Below the pieces are notes generated by a model that saw nothing but the letters and a program-made list of their open reading frames with translations, had not been told where the DNA came from and searched no databases. Below, piece by piece: positions 10,866-21,922 of a stretch of DNA of 64,000 nt. Both the position numbers and the translations under genes were made by a program. The stretch is from Eremomyces bilateralis CBS 781.70 (Eukaryota; Ascomycota; Dothideomycetes; Eremomycetales; Eremomycetaceae). The stretch is taken from NCBI RefSeq assembly GCF_010015585.1, contig NW_022985077.1:1-64000 (forward strand). The letters run 5' to 3'. Within the stretch, counting starts at the first letter, position 1; each line of letters starts with the position of its first letter.

Positions 10866-11876
10866 ATGCCACCTCGAATATGCATGAGGTCACTGCTTGA
10901 CGGGCTCAATGGTGAGAATCCCAATGCCATACGATTGATTCCCTGGATCCCCAACTAACCATCCTCAGCCTCCCTCACCACCACCTCCCGTCTCCCCATC
11001 CGCACATTCTCCTCCACCTCACCCATCTCCGCCGCCGCACGCAAGAAGCGAAAACATGCCACCCTCGACCGATATGCCGCCGCCCAACTCGAGCGCAACC
11101 GCCTCGCGAACCGCACCCGCCAAGCCGAGCTCCGCGCGGAAGACGCCCTCGCCGCCGGCGACCCCGTCCACGGCCGCCCAACCCCCTTCGTCGAGTCCTT
11201 TGACGCCGCCATTGACCTCCCCGACCTCTCTCCCGATGCCGACAGCCCCCCCGCGCCCCCCGCCGCCCGCCTGAAGCACTTCTTCGACCCCGACGAGATC
11301 GAGCAAACCCTCTCCAAAGCCCAACACCTCGCCCACCCCATCAACACCGCGCCCGCCCACCCCGGCGACACTTCCCCCTTCGCCGAGCTCCTTGAGAACC
11401 ACACCCTCCAGCACCAAACCGCCACCGAGGCCATCGCGCGCATCACCTCCCTCACCCAAGCCAACAACGAAGACCTCCTCCGCGTCAACATCCAGCGCTG
11501 CATCGACGTCTTCGGCCGACACTCCACCGACTCCACCCTCCCACGCAAAGCGCTCGCCGCCTCTCCCGGCCCCAATCTCTCCCCCGCCGCGGGCCGACGG
11601 GACCCCGCGCCCGTCCCCCGCGCGGGTCCGGACACGGGGAGCAGCGAGGTGCAGATCGCGATCTTGACGGCGAAGATCCGGGCGGTGGCCAACGCGCTGG
11701 AGACGCGGGGGACGACGGATAAGGTGACGAAGCGGGATTTGCGGCTGCTGGTGCATCGGAGGCAGAAGTTGTTGCAGTACTTGCGGCGGAAGGAGAGGGG
11801 GGGGCCGCGGTGGGTGAATGTCATTGAGAAGTTGGGGTTGACGGAGGCGACGTGGAAGGGAGAGATTAGCTTGTAG
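10866..11876 (+). CDS. Mitochondrial ribosomal protein S15 (uS15m)
   Basis: Mitochondrial small-subunit ribosomal protein of the bacterial S15 family (yeast Mrps28), which binds 15S rRNA. Two exons, 10866-10911 and 10969-11876, give 317 residues. The S15 domain is at the C-terminus: GSSEVQIAILTAKIRAVANAL, then KRDLRLLVHRRQKLLQYLRR. The long N-terminal half is typical of fungal homologues and includes a probable presequence (MPPRICMRSLL, then SRLPIRTFSS) and the stretch ARKKRKHATLDRY. Codon choice is extremely C-rich at third positions in the first two thirds and G-rich in the last third. This creates a long spurious frame on the opposite strand. The tail converges with Tom70. Confidence 0.92.
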
Positions 11877-12528
11877 GGGTGGATGGAAGATGTACAGCAT
11901 ACCTTGAAGCATTGGGGGATTTGTATGATTAGCTTGGTAGCATTGGCACCATTTACGCGTGTCATAAATGGATCTTGGTCACAATCCCAATTCGATCGAT
12001 TGGATAATAAACGCCCATCTATTGCTATATATCGTCGTCACCCTCCCATCCGCCTAGCATTACAATCTTTAAGACTTTTTGCGGCGCACCGGCGCAATCG
12101 TGTCCGGCACACTCAAATGCGACCCCATATATATCTCAACGGATGTCGTTCCAGGAACCCAGACTGCCGATGACGCAAAAAAACGCTAACATCGGATTCC
12201 TAGCCGAGGTGTACACGAGAGGGAGGATTAGGTAGAGAGGACGGTCGTGGGAACGATCGAAGTCCGACGAACGCGCGCAGGAGAAAAAGGGGAACCAATT
12301 ACCAAAGCCATCCATGTCGCACAGACCGACGCATGGTGGCGGATTTGCCAAAGGAAAGAAAGGGGTTGAAATACAAAATCGAAGCAGCAACGTTCACATA
12401 CCATTTTACATCCCGCAAAACAAAAAGCCGAAACAATGGCCATCAAGAGGGGGGAATCGTCCACATTTTTCCACGCAAATCCGCCGACTTCAACAAGCGA
12501 TCGCACGCGTGTTTTACTTTGTCCGAAC
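11877..12528. other. Intergenic, convergent 3' ends
   Basis: 652 bases between the S15m and Tom70 stop codons. It must hold both 3' UTRs and terminators. No gene, repeat or RNA was recognised. Confidence 0.4.
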
Positions 12529-14593
12529 CTAAGCACCCCCGAACCCGGAGCTCGCGAAGTTTGGCGCCAGGTTCGGGTACCGCTGCTGGATGGTCAATTG
12601 CGTCCGGGTCGCCTCGGCATAGCTGAGCGCGTTGATGACCTCGTTCTCGGTACGGGAGAGCTCGGCGGCGCGCTCGAAGTACTTGAGGGCTTCGGTGACC
12701 TTGCTTTGCTGGAGGAGGAGCTGGGCCATGGTGGCGACGGCGATGTCGCATTCGGGGTCGACTAGGGGCGGTTAGTCGTGGGATCTGCGGAGAGGGGAAG
12801 GAAGGGGTGGGTTAGGGAGACATACTGATCAGGGCGCTCTCGCACAGTTTCTGCGCCTCCGCGACGGCGTCCTTCGATTGCCACTGGAACAAAGCCAACG
12901 CCTTATTGATTAGCGGCAAGACGTTCATGCACATGGGCTTGGTCGCCTTCTCGAGCTCGACAGCGGTGTCGAACTTCGCGATGGCCTCCTCGTACTTCTG
13001 CTGGTCGAGGAGCAGCTCACCGTAGTAGTTGTACACCTCGGGGGCGCGCTCGAAGTTCTTGATGCACCGGCGGAAGGTGGCGAAGGACGAGGCGACCGAG
13101 CCCATCTTGTACTGCGTGACGCCGAGCTGGATGTGCGAGAAGATGAAGTCGCGGTCCAGGTCGATGGACTTTTGGTAGTCTTTGGCGGCATCGGTGAACT
13201 CGCCGAGGATGAAGTGGAGTTGGGCGCGGTGGTAGTAGATGTCCGGGTCGGCGGCATCCGTGGAGATGGCTTTTTCGAAGTCCGCGATGGCCTTTGCTTG
13301 GTCGCCTTCTGTGCGTGTTAGTACTGCTCCCAGACCTACAATCATACTATAAGAATGAAGGGGGAAACCTACCTTCTTCGAGGTACATGCTCGCCCTCTT
13401 AATAAAGCTCTGCGTTAACTCAGGCTTCAACTCCACCGCCTTGGTCAAATCATTCAACGCATCCGTATTCTCCCCCTTCAAGTACCTAAACGTCCCCCGC
13501 ATGTTATACGCAAACGCCTCATGCTCGCCCAACCCCCCAATCTCCACCGCCCGATCGAACGCCTCCCCGGCCTCCGCATAGCTCTCCGCCGTCCGTCTCC
13601 CCATCTCCGCAATCCCCTTCTGCAACTGATACAACCCTGACGCCGCATCCAGCTCCACCCCATCCTCCAGCCCCTGCGGCGGCGGCTTGGCGCGGAAGCT
13701 CTGCAGATAGTTGCTCACGAATGTCGGCGAAGGGAGGCGGCGCTTCTTATCCTTCATCATCTCGGCGGCGCGCTCGCGCGCGATGACCTGCAGCAGGCGC
13801 TCGACGGCGTTGGCGGCGGTCTCGTTGCTGAAGTGATCGATGATGCAGGAGGCGGTGTAGTCGAGCAGGGCGTCGGAGTGCTGGCCGCTGCGCTCGTAGG
13901 CGTGGCCGCGGCGGTTGAGGGCCTTGACGTACATGGGGTCGAGGCTGATGGCGGCGGTGGTGTCGGCAATGACCTTGTCCCATTCCGAGGTGGCGTTGTA
14001 GCAGGCGGCGCGGTTGGAGTAGAAGACGGGGTCTTGCTTGCAGAGGAGCGCTTGGGTGTACAGCGAGATTGCGCGGGCGTAGTTTTTGGATTGGTAGGCG
14101 GAATTCCCGGCGACTTTAAGCTTGCTGGCGAGGTCCTTGCGTTCCTGTCGGAGATTCGTTATTTTCGGCACCAGATATCTAGACACTCATATAGCCTTAC
14201 CTGCTCCCCGAGCGCGGCCACCGACTCCTCCGTCACCTCCGGCAACCCATCATTCTCCTCTTCCACCTCCGCCTTCTTCCCCCCCTTCTCCCCCCCCGCC
14301 TCCTTCGCCGCTGCGTCCTTCTTCTTCTTCTGGTTCTTCCTCTTCTTCTTCCCCGTCGTCGACGACGCCGCTGTTTCTGACGGCGCGGGACGCTTGCCGT
14401 CCGCTGTGGAGATGTAGTAGATGCCCGCCCCGGTCGCGACCACGGTCACCGTCGCAAGGGTGTACACGACGACCTTGTTCTCAGACGCCCAGGAGGAGAT
14501 CTTCTCCCAGAGGCCGGGCGCAGAGGAGGCAGGTGGGAGAGGGATGGCGGTCACGGGGAAGGGTGCCGGCTTGGTGGCCATGTTGGCGGCCAT
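12529..14593 (-). CDS. tom70: Mitochondrial import receptor Tom70
   Basis: Outer-membrane receptor of the TOM complex that docks Hsp70/Hsp90-bound precursors, mainly metabolite carriers. Exons on the minus strand are 14201-14593, 13373-14144, 12826-13308 and 12529-12761, giving 626 residues, the normal Tom70 size. A single transmembrane helix at about residues 41-62 ([20 protein letters not shown]) anchors the N-terminus. A Lys/Glu-rich linker follows, then tandem TPR motifs. The first TPR group is the chaperone clamp ([40 protein letters not shown]). The later group binds substrate ([30 protein letters not shown]). The C-terminus ([10 protein letters not shown]) lacks any transmembrane segment. 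ATGs at 14593 and 14581 are both in frame. The first was taken, and neither changes the topology. Confidence 0.94.
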
Positions 14594-15688
14594 GTGGAGC
14601 TATTGAGGGGAGAAATTGATTCAAATATTGCAGACTCGACGAGATGGGATGGCCGAGTTCGGGTCGGCGAAGGTCGTGCCGGACGCGTGATGAGGATGCA
14701 CGTCGAGGAGTAATGCCCCGCTAGGAGTCGATGGGGAGGGATGGATGGATGGAGACAATGGAAAGGAGGGTGAGCGTGGAAGATGGCCGGGAGAGATGGC
14801 GTTGAGCTGAAATTGACGGATACAGTCGATGGAGGAGGACGTGAGGTGTTGGATGGCGTGGAGAAGTTGCAGGGCAAGGGAAGTCGGAAGTCTAAGAGCT
14901 GATTGCTGTGGATTTTTATTAGCGTGCATTTTCACTTAGGCTCGGCACCGCGCCCATGATGACATCGACAGATCGACTCATCTGCTGTTCCATTGAATGG
15001 AAAATTGAAGGGGAAATATTGGAGATTTATAGGTCACTCCTCAGGAGATTCACTTTCTACTCTCTGATTCCATACCCTATTTGTTCGACCTTTCTTTTCC
15101 CTTCCCAATCCTGCCGATCGTGCCAATACAGTGCCGCATTGAGCCCCCAGGGCGAAGTTCGAGTGGCTTTATGGCACTGCTGTAACGCATACGGCACATT
15201 CGAGACCTGTAGGAATCAATCGGGGCTCATCGTTCAATCGAGGCCCAAGAAAAAATCTCGATGTACCGCAAAGGGAACGTCAAGTTACCAGGCGAGTCAT
15301 CCGGCGATATTGCACGGTTCCATTCATCTACATATCCACCATTGGTACTATCCCAACGCTCGCCCTCACCCTTCCCTTCCTAAATTCCAACCCAAAAATA
15401 AATAAAAAAACATATGAAAGCATGGAGATGAATATCGAAGCCTGTATATATCTTCAGAGTCCCTCCGAATTAGCAAAATGCCCATCGATCCAAATCACCG
15501 GCATCGTGAGCCAAGGAACGCCAAAATGCGCGGGTCTGGATATCGCACCGGTCCGAAGACCCAGCCTGACAACCCCAGCCGCGCCCCGATCTCCTGGTGC
15601 GTGATGCGTGGTCTCGTGAAAGCAAAATGACAAGCAGTGCGTGGTGACGAGGTCCCGTAGGTACCCTTTAACCGTCTCGATAACACGT
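14594..15688 (-). promoter_or_regulatory. Upstream region of tom70
   Basis: 1.1 kb between the Tom70 start and the Opy2 stop codon, both on the minus strand. The first about 300 bases are G/A-rich on the plus strand (pyrimidine-rich when read along the transcript), as is usual for fungal 5' UTRs. Nothing else was recognised. Confidence 0.35.
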
Positions 15689-17228
15689 CTAATTCACCCG
15701 ATTCTCATCCCCGAAAGGACTGCCCATCCGCTCGTTCCCCTTCCCAGGCACGTAGCTCGCCCGCTTCACTGCCTCCTCGATAACCGTGCTCAGCGCCCCC
15801 GCGCTCTTCCTCGCCGCGGGCGTCCCGATCTCCGGACTGCTGTCACCATCACCATCGGAGAAGGGTGATTGAGTGGTGTCGTCTTCGTCGGTCGATCTGG
15901 AGGCGGACGGAGGGGCGAGGAGAGAGCGCCTCGAGCGGCTGTGGCTGGGTTCGTCGTCGGAGGAATCCGCGTTGACTTGGGGGGAGTTGGAAGCGCTGGG
16001 AGGTTGGCGGGCGCGGTCGTGGGTGGTATCCGAGTCGGTGGATGAGGCGACGGAGGCTTCGGTGAAGGGACGCATGGAGAGGCCGAGGCCTTGGGGTGAC
16101 GGAGCAGCCGCGGAGGTTTCGGACACGGAGCTCGCGGTGGTGGCGCTGGCCGCGGCGGTGGTGGCGTCTTTTTTGTTTTTCTTGACGATGGTAAGGGTGG
16201 TGGGTTTCCCGTACGATGCGCCCTTGGACAGGGAGCCAGAGCGGCTTAAGTCGCTGCTCGTCGGCATTTTGATGACGGGGCGAGCGGACGCCGCGGGCTG
16301 CGGGGAGCTGGCGGTCGATTCGAAGCGGCGGACGTCGCCTAGGGCAGGGACGGGGGGCGTGAGGTCGGCGGAGAGGACGGGGGTATTGGCCTGGCTGGAT
16401 TTGACGCTGACGATAGCGGGGCGGCCGCGCATGACGGTGGTAGCGGGGGTGGAAGAGAGAACGGCGGAGCTGCGGTAACGTTCGGTGGCGACGCTGTTGC
16501 GTGTCATGGAGCTTTGGGCGTAGCTGCTGCGGACGTCTGACATGTCGGAGTACATGGTGTCGCGGATGTCGCCGGGGAGGAAGTGAAGGTCTTCAGAGGC
16601 GTTGGGTGTGGTGGAGCCGGATGTGGGGATGGGGATGGGGGGGACGGGGGGAACGAGGAGGCCTGGGGAGCCGGGTCCTGAGCGGTTGGTTACGCCTGGG
16701 ATATACGCGATCTGGATGACGTTTGATGCTCGAGTAAGGACAGTCGATGCCAACGATGCGACCGTATGCGTTGATGCTCGACCGTCGCGTTGGAGAGTGA
16801 ACTGATCCTTTTCTGGCGGGAACTCATCCTCCTCGTATTCGATAAACTCATCCTTCTTCTTTCGGATCATGAACCACCAGACAAGGAAGGTAATGAATGC
16901 TAGCGCTACGACTCCGCCGGCCACTCCACCTGCAATGGCGCCGACGTTGGGTCCCTCGGATTTGTTCCCGAGCTGCCCGCTCTCGGTGGCGCCAGACTGA
17001 CCGACCGGGACACATGAGACGGAAGCGCAGACATCGCAATCATCGGCTTGCTGAACGCACACCTCGCCGTCTTTGCAGGCCGGGCAATCCAGCTTCATCG
17101 GCGGACATTGAAGGCATCGTTTGAAGAGTCGTCGAAGCTGTTTTTCAACTTCTATCGACAACCCGTTAGCACGATCCAAAGAAAGCATGACCGCCGTGAT
17201 CGAACGTACCTGATATGTTGGAATCCAT
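15689..17228 (-). CDS. opy2: Opy2-like membrane anchor of the HOG/Ste50 pathway
   Basis: Single-pass plasma-membrane protein that in yeast recruits Ste50-Ste11 for osmostress and filamentation MAPK signalling. Exons on the minus strand are 17210-17228 and 15689-17151 (493 residues). The extracellular part is a short cysteine-rich domain with Cys at 19, 22, 29, 32, 38, 45, 48 and 53 (RCLQCPP, CPACKDGEVCV, DCDVCASVSC). The helix at about residues 78-102 (GAIAGGVAGGVVALAFITFL) is followed by RKKK. The cytoplasmic tail of about 390 residues is Ser/Thr/Pro-rich with acidic patches, as in other fungal Opy2 proteins. The first exon codes for only six residues plus one base. The alternative unspliced frame upstream would destroy the short N-terminus seen in the family. 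The link to MAPK signalling comes from family knowledge. Confidence 0.85.
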
Positions 17229-20151
17229 TGTGGAAGTGGAGTGAAGATCGGCAAACGCGGATCGAGGAACGGAAGTCCGAGTGAGATTAAAGAACGAGAC
17301 AAGGCCAAGCCTTCAAGCGGACCAGCTGGGCCAAGACGGCGGCTGGTACCGAAGGGCAAAGCGCTTTAGAGTCGAGGGACAAGGGAAAGTAGGCCGGCCT
17401 CCAGACAGGAAATTGATGGTTGCGCAACGTCGACTCTGCGTCGCTCCTGCAGGCAAATCGACCCCGAGCACCAGGGACTGTTTCTGGATCGACCCGTGCA
17501 GCTTCAGCGACAAGAGAGCAAACAGATGGATCGGATCTGGCACGGCCGGATCAGGCAATCGACGTCCAGTATGGTGTCACACACGACATGTCACCGGGAT
17601 CGGGTTCGACTCGGACAAAGAATGGCAGCTGGAGGATCGGTCGGGGAGGTAAACGAGGAGTGGCCAATGAAAGGGATAGGCGACAGGGGGATCGAGTGGT
17701 CAATCGGCGGTGAAATGGAGAGTCGGGAGGGAACAAACGAGCGACGGAGATGGATTGGGGGGAGGGTTTTCGAGGGAAGATGTGGTCGGAAGATTGGAGG
17801 AGGAAGATGGGAGGTGAATAGTTGATGTGGAGAGAGCGAGAGTCCAGAGAAGCAGAGAAGGTGAGGAGAAGCGATGATCGCTAGCTGGGGGGTGAGAGGG
17901 TGAGACTGGGGCTTAAGGCTTGGGCTGAGGAATAACCAAGGACCAAGCCAAATCAGCAAGGAAGTAAGAGAGCCGAGAAGACAGTCGTTGCAACAACGAA
18001 GTCCTGGTCTTTCTTTGAGAGCAGTTATTGTTGGGTTATTATTAGGGCTTTCTTTGCCCGTTGACGCTTTCGTAATGGTTGGTTCTTGTTGTTCGTAGGC
18101 GGTGGGACGGGTAAAAAGGCACCGCCTAACTTGAACGGAACTGCGTGGGTGGACAGACTGTGCTAGACTGCAAGTCGGGATCCGATCCAACTTCAACAAC
18201 AACCTTGCCTTAAATGCCCTTAAATGCCCTTAAATGCCCTTATAATGCTGATAACCAAATGGCTTTTAAATGAACGATGGAGGGGTTTCCAATCTCTCTC
18301 CACCTGCTTTGAATTTTGGCCCTTGACACTGAATGAGCATGCCACTGTGACCGTGAGCTGTTGAGGAGTGAGGACTGAGCACCCATAAGTCCCATATCAA
18401 CCTGGAAACACCCTCCAATCCTCCAGCCCACAGTCCACAGTTCATTCACATGGTGAGACTTGATGGCGCCAAAAGCAATGGACCCGTCCCTGCGCTGGAG
18501 GCCCGATTATTGGCTGATACCCGCGACGCTTCGCCGCTTTGGGTGTAACTACCACTCGTCGTCGTCCCGATGTTGCTCCACCGCCCAACACCCGCCTCGT
18601 CGTCGATGCTTGAGAGTCGAGAACCATCACCGGATTCTGAACGTCAGCAGAGTCTGGCCGACATTGTGCAATGTGCACCGCCTGTTTCGACATCTGTAAA
18701 ACGGAATGAATTGTGTCCTGGTCATAACCTGCAACATAAGATTAGGATGGCATAATTCCCTAGCGGAAATTAATTGAGATTGGCTTCATTACGGACGTGC
18801 AGCCAATCAGCGTGAACCTGCTGCGTCTCCCCATTCCGTTCATTTCCCTGACTCCAGCACCGCAGTCCATACATAAATCCTCCTTCTTCCACCACTTCGT
18901 CTCATCTCAGCTGCACAGCAGACTGCATCCATCATCCTGTCTCGATCAATCTGCGCCCGTCAGCACTTGTCCACGTCATTTTATCCCATCCCTCATTCAC
19001 CGTTCATACTCAGCAGCACTCCCGCCAAACCGTCCCAGAACTCACCTGCCCTGTAGGCTGTAGTACAACCATCCACCCCCATGTCGGGTAAATATATTGG
19101 CTCTCCTCGAACCCGGCTGGCCTCCCAATATTTGATGAACTGCAGATTGGATGGCACACAATTCCCATTCTTCAGGCATAATTGATGAACGAAGCGGGGA
19201 CGCGGATCGCGTTCAAGCAATCAATAATTCCTGTCTTTGTCAGTCATCTGCCAGGAATGCCATTCATCCGTGGACCGTGACCATTCGGATTTGCAGATCA
19301 GCAATTCAGCGTGGAACTCGCCTGTCGATAGTCAACCCTGCGCATGCTCACTATCGACTCAACTATTTCCCATATTATAGAAAGTGACCTTCAAACAGAC
19401 ATCATCGACATCCAGTCCCGGTACACATGAATCGACCTGACCTGTTCCGTCAGACCGTCTATTTGTCAGAGATGGGTTCGGTAGCAAAGGCACACCAATA
19501 CGACCTGCTCCGGCACCACCACCCCGTCACCAACGAACCCGCCCGAGCGAATAAGACCGTCGATCCTCCGATCCGGAGATTTTCGCTGCTGTGACGCGTG
19601 TATCCCGGTGGCACGGACGCCGTCCCAGCGCTCCATCCATTCCCAAAACCCGTGTCGCCCAGTCATCCGTATATATCGATGTTCTGCAGTCGGTACAGAT
19701 GTCAGTCGACGACTGTACGATGTCTAGCTATGGCCTTGCTCTGCCAACGTCGCTGTCTCACGCCAAAACGCGGTCCAGCGTTGAATTCTCTGCATATGTC
19801 GTGTCGCGGGGCCATTGCTCGCGTTGCACCCAGGCGTCGTAGCGTTCCTGGTCGGTGCCTGTGTGGCCATGCGACGAGCATGGGAACGGTCGATGTATGC
19901 GTCGGAGTCCCCGGTCGTCGATGAGAAGGGCACGGGAATTCTAGCGAGTAGCGGTTACAGGACTGCAGCGGAAATGATAGACTTTCATGTCGTGCATTCG
20001 TCGAAGCTGTAGATGCCAATTGCCATGATCATATTCCGCCATCAGGGTATCATGCGTAACCAAACCCCCACCGGCCCCCCAAACATCTCCGTTGCCAGGT
20101 GGTCCGATCATCCTCTCCTCCCAGGCTCCTACGCGCCATACACGTCTCTCC
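17229..20151. other. Gene-poor region of 2.9 kb
   Basis: A long region between the Opy2 start and the tyrosine phosphatase stop codon. The first 1 kb probably carries the Opy2 promoter and leader. It has purine-rich stretches on the plus strand around 17640-17830. A small tandem repeat lies at 18208-18247. At 19813-20012 an open frame without a clear start encodes a hydrophobic helix and a charged tail (see findings). No recognisable gene was seen. Confidence 0.45.
18208..18247. repeat. Tandem repeat, 10-bp unit CCTTAAATGC
   Basis: Three exact copies of CCTTAAATGC and a fourth diverged copy (CCTTATAATGC) follow each other. A looser series with the same core occurs in the S0/mS15 promoter at 10711-10745. 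Confidence 0.8.
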
Positions 20152-20754
20152 CTATTCCAACCCCCCCTCCTCCAACACCTTCACAAACCCCTTCCCAAAC
20201 CTCCCCATCTGCTCAAACGCCACCTCGAATCCCGTATCCGCCCCATAATACGGATCCACCACCACCTCCCCCCTCTGGCCTCCCCAATCCCCCCACAACC
20301 CCACCCTCGCCACCCCCTCCCCCTCGCCCCCACCCTTCCCCTTCCGCTTCCTTACCACCTTCTCCCTCACCTTCCTCAAATCTGCCACATTCTCCCTATC
20401 CATCCCCACGATCCAGTCGAACGCTAGGAAGTCCGCTTCGCGTACCTGCCGCGCGGAGTGGCTGTAGGCGGTAATGCCGTGGGCGCGGAGGGTGGCGAGA
20501 GAGCGGGGGTCGGGATCGGAGCCGGTGTGGTAGGCGGCGGTGCCGGCGGAATCAATGGCGGTGATGAGGGGATGGGTGGAGTAGTGATGGCGGAAGACGG
20601 CTTCGGCGAGGGGGGAGCGGCCTAGGGGGGGTTAGTCGGGGGTGGAGGGNNNNNNNNNNNNNNNNNNNNNNNNNNNNNNNNNNNNNNNNNNNNNNNNNNN
20701 NNNNNNNNNNNNNNNNNNNGGGTGGGGGGTGGGGTGGGGGGTGGAAGTTGTCAT
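20152..20754 (-). CDS. Low-molecular-weight protein tyrosine phosphatase (interrupted by assembly gap)
   Basis: A member of the arsenate-reductase-like LMW-PTP family, small cytoplasmic cysteine phosphatases (yeast Ltp1). The ATG at 20754 starts MTTSTPHPTPH and then runs into 70 unknown bases (20650-20719). These hide the rest of exon 1, including the catalytic Cys of the CxxxxCRS loop, and the intron donor. Exon 2 is 20152-20621 and begins inside the loop: the acceptor supplies GC, so the codon before Arg would be TGC if exon 1 ends in T. It reads RSPLAEAVFRHH, then TAIDSAGTAAYHTGSDPDPRSLATL, AFDWIVGMDRENVADLR, and the DP of the general acid loop in VVVDPYYG. A Lys/Gly-rich insert of about 20 residues precedes that loop. 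Function is otherwise intact as far as visible. Confidence 0.85.
20650..20719. other. Assembly gap of 70 N
   Basis: A run of 70 N. Both flanks are G-rich on the plus strand (GGTGGAGGG to the left, GGGTGGGGGG repeats to the right), which suggests a sequence that was hard to read. It falls in the first exon and intron of the tyrosine phosphatase. Confidence 0.98.
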
Positions 20755-21922
20755 GGTTATTGGGCGGAGGTGGAGCACGTAGGTGCGTGGTATAGGATGT
20801 TGTGAATCCGAGACTTGGAGTGGGGGATATCTGAGTCGACTCGGGGAATGGTTATGAAGGAATAGGTATATATATAACAGGGACTTTGAGGTTGGGAAAG
20901 TCAGGGTGAAATGGTCCAGCCTGGTGAATATCAGATCGTCGGGTACCATATGGCCTTGTTGCCTTAGATTGGTTGACACTGTGCGACTTCGTTCCTTCCA
21001 GTCAATTTCGCAACATCAGATTATGGACGTGTTTACTCAAAGTATTTCCACCCCTAAACGACCTATATCTGGTAGCCTGCTATTTATGGCCCTGGCTACA
21101 TAGTATATTGCCAGGTATCATGATGTGGAAGGTGCGGAATATCTGTAGCTCTCAAGTAATCGACGTCTTACTTCCCGGTCCTGCTCAATTTATGCGGTCA
21201 GTATATAACACATAAGTACTTCATGTCACTTTATCGAATCGTCATTGTTTCATTTTTGGAACACTGAAAAATATCTTTCCCCAGCAATTGCTAGATTTCT
21301 ACTCTTTTCGACATCCGAGTCATGGTAATAATGTTTGGTAGTTGGGCGTCAAGCACTCCTCTCGAGTTGCCTCCAAAGATGCCACGGTCGCAGGTTGCGT
21401 TAACCAAGATTCTTGGATTGTTACAGCCCACTTAAGAGATTGTAATATATATAGTTTGGGTTAAATCTACCCTAAACGTACACTGCTCTTTCGTTGTTTC
21501 ATAACTTAGGTGCCAAGCCCATCTTATCTCAACGTCGAGAATGGCCTTAAGAATCCTGCCCTTCATCCCCATCGTACATGGACTGCAAAGATCGCCATAC
21601 AGAATAGTGCAGGTCGTGTTAAGCCCATTCATATCATCCCTCCAAATCCGGGTGGTACCCGGATGCCCGCGAAGAGTGTTCGTGTCGAGTCGTAGGGTCG
21701 ACCAACAAAGTGTCGACGGAGGCACCGTCCATAAGCGCAGATATAATTCCTATGCCAGAGCTCTAAGACCGAGTAGACGGTTTCCCTTGCCATCGGAAGT
21801 ATGAAGATTCCCAAAACACCAAATGAAATCACAGCGAACCAATCATAAAACAGTCACCCCTCAAGAGAAGCGACCAGAGAATCGCCTCGAATAGTTCATC
21901 CGCTGGTAACGAGCTGGCGGCG
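20755..21922. other. Intergenic, no gene seen
   Basis: 1.2 kb between the phosphatase start and the SAT4-type gene's stop codon. The sequence is AT-rich from 20.85 to 21.5 kb. Frames are short and none resembles a known family. Confidence 0.4.

Noticed and set aside
10955-11965. Long open frame of 336 codons on the minus strand
   Set aside because: It lies opposite the mitochondrial S15 gene and results from that gene's extreme third-position C/G use. Its translation is Arg/Ser/Gly-rich with no family motif.
13833-14417. 194-codon plus-strand frame opposite Tom70
   Set aside because: It is antisense to the first TPR region and linker, with a low-complexity Gly/Val composition.
15873-16478. 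201-codon plus-strand frame opposite Opy2
   Set aside because: It is antisense to the Ser-rich Opy2 tail and has no start context or motif.
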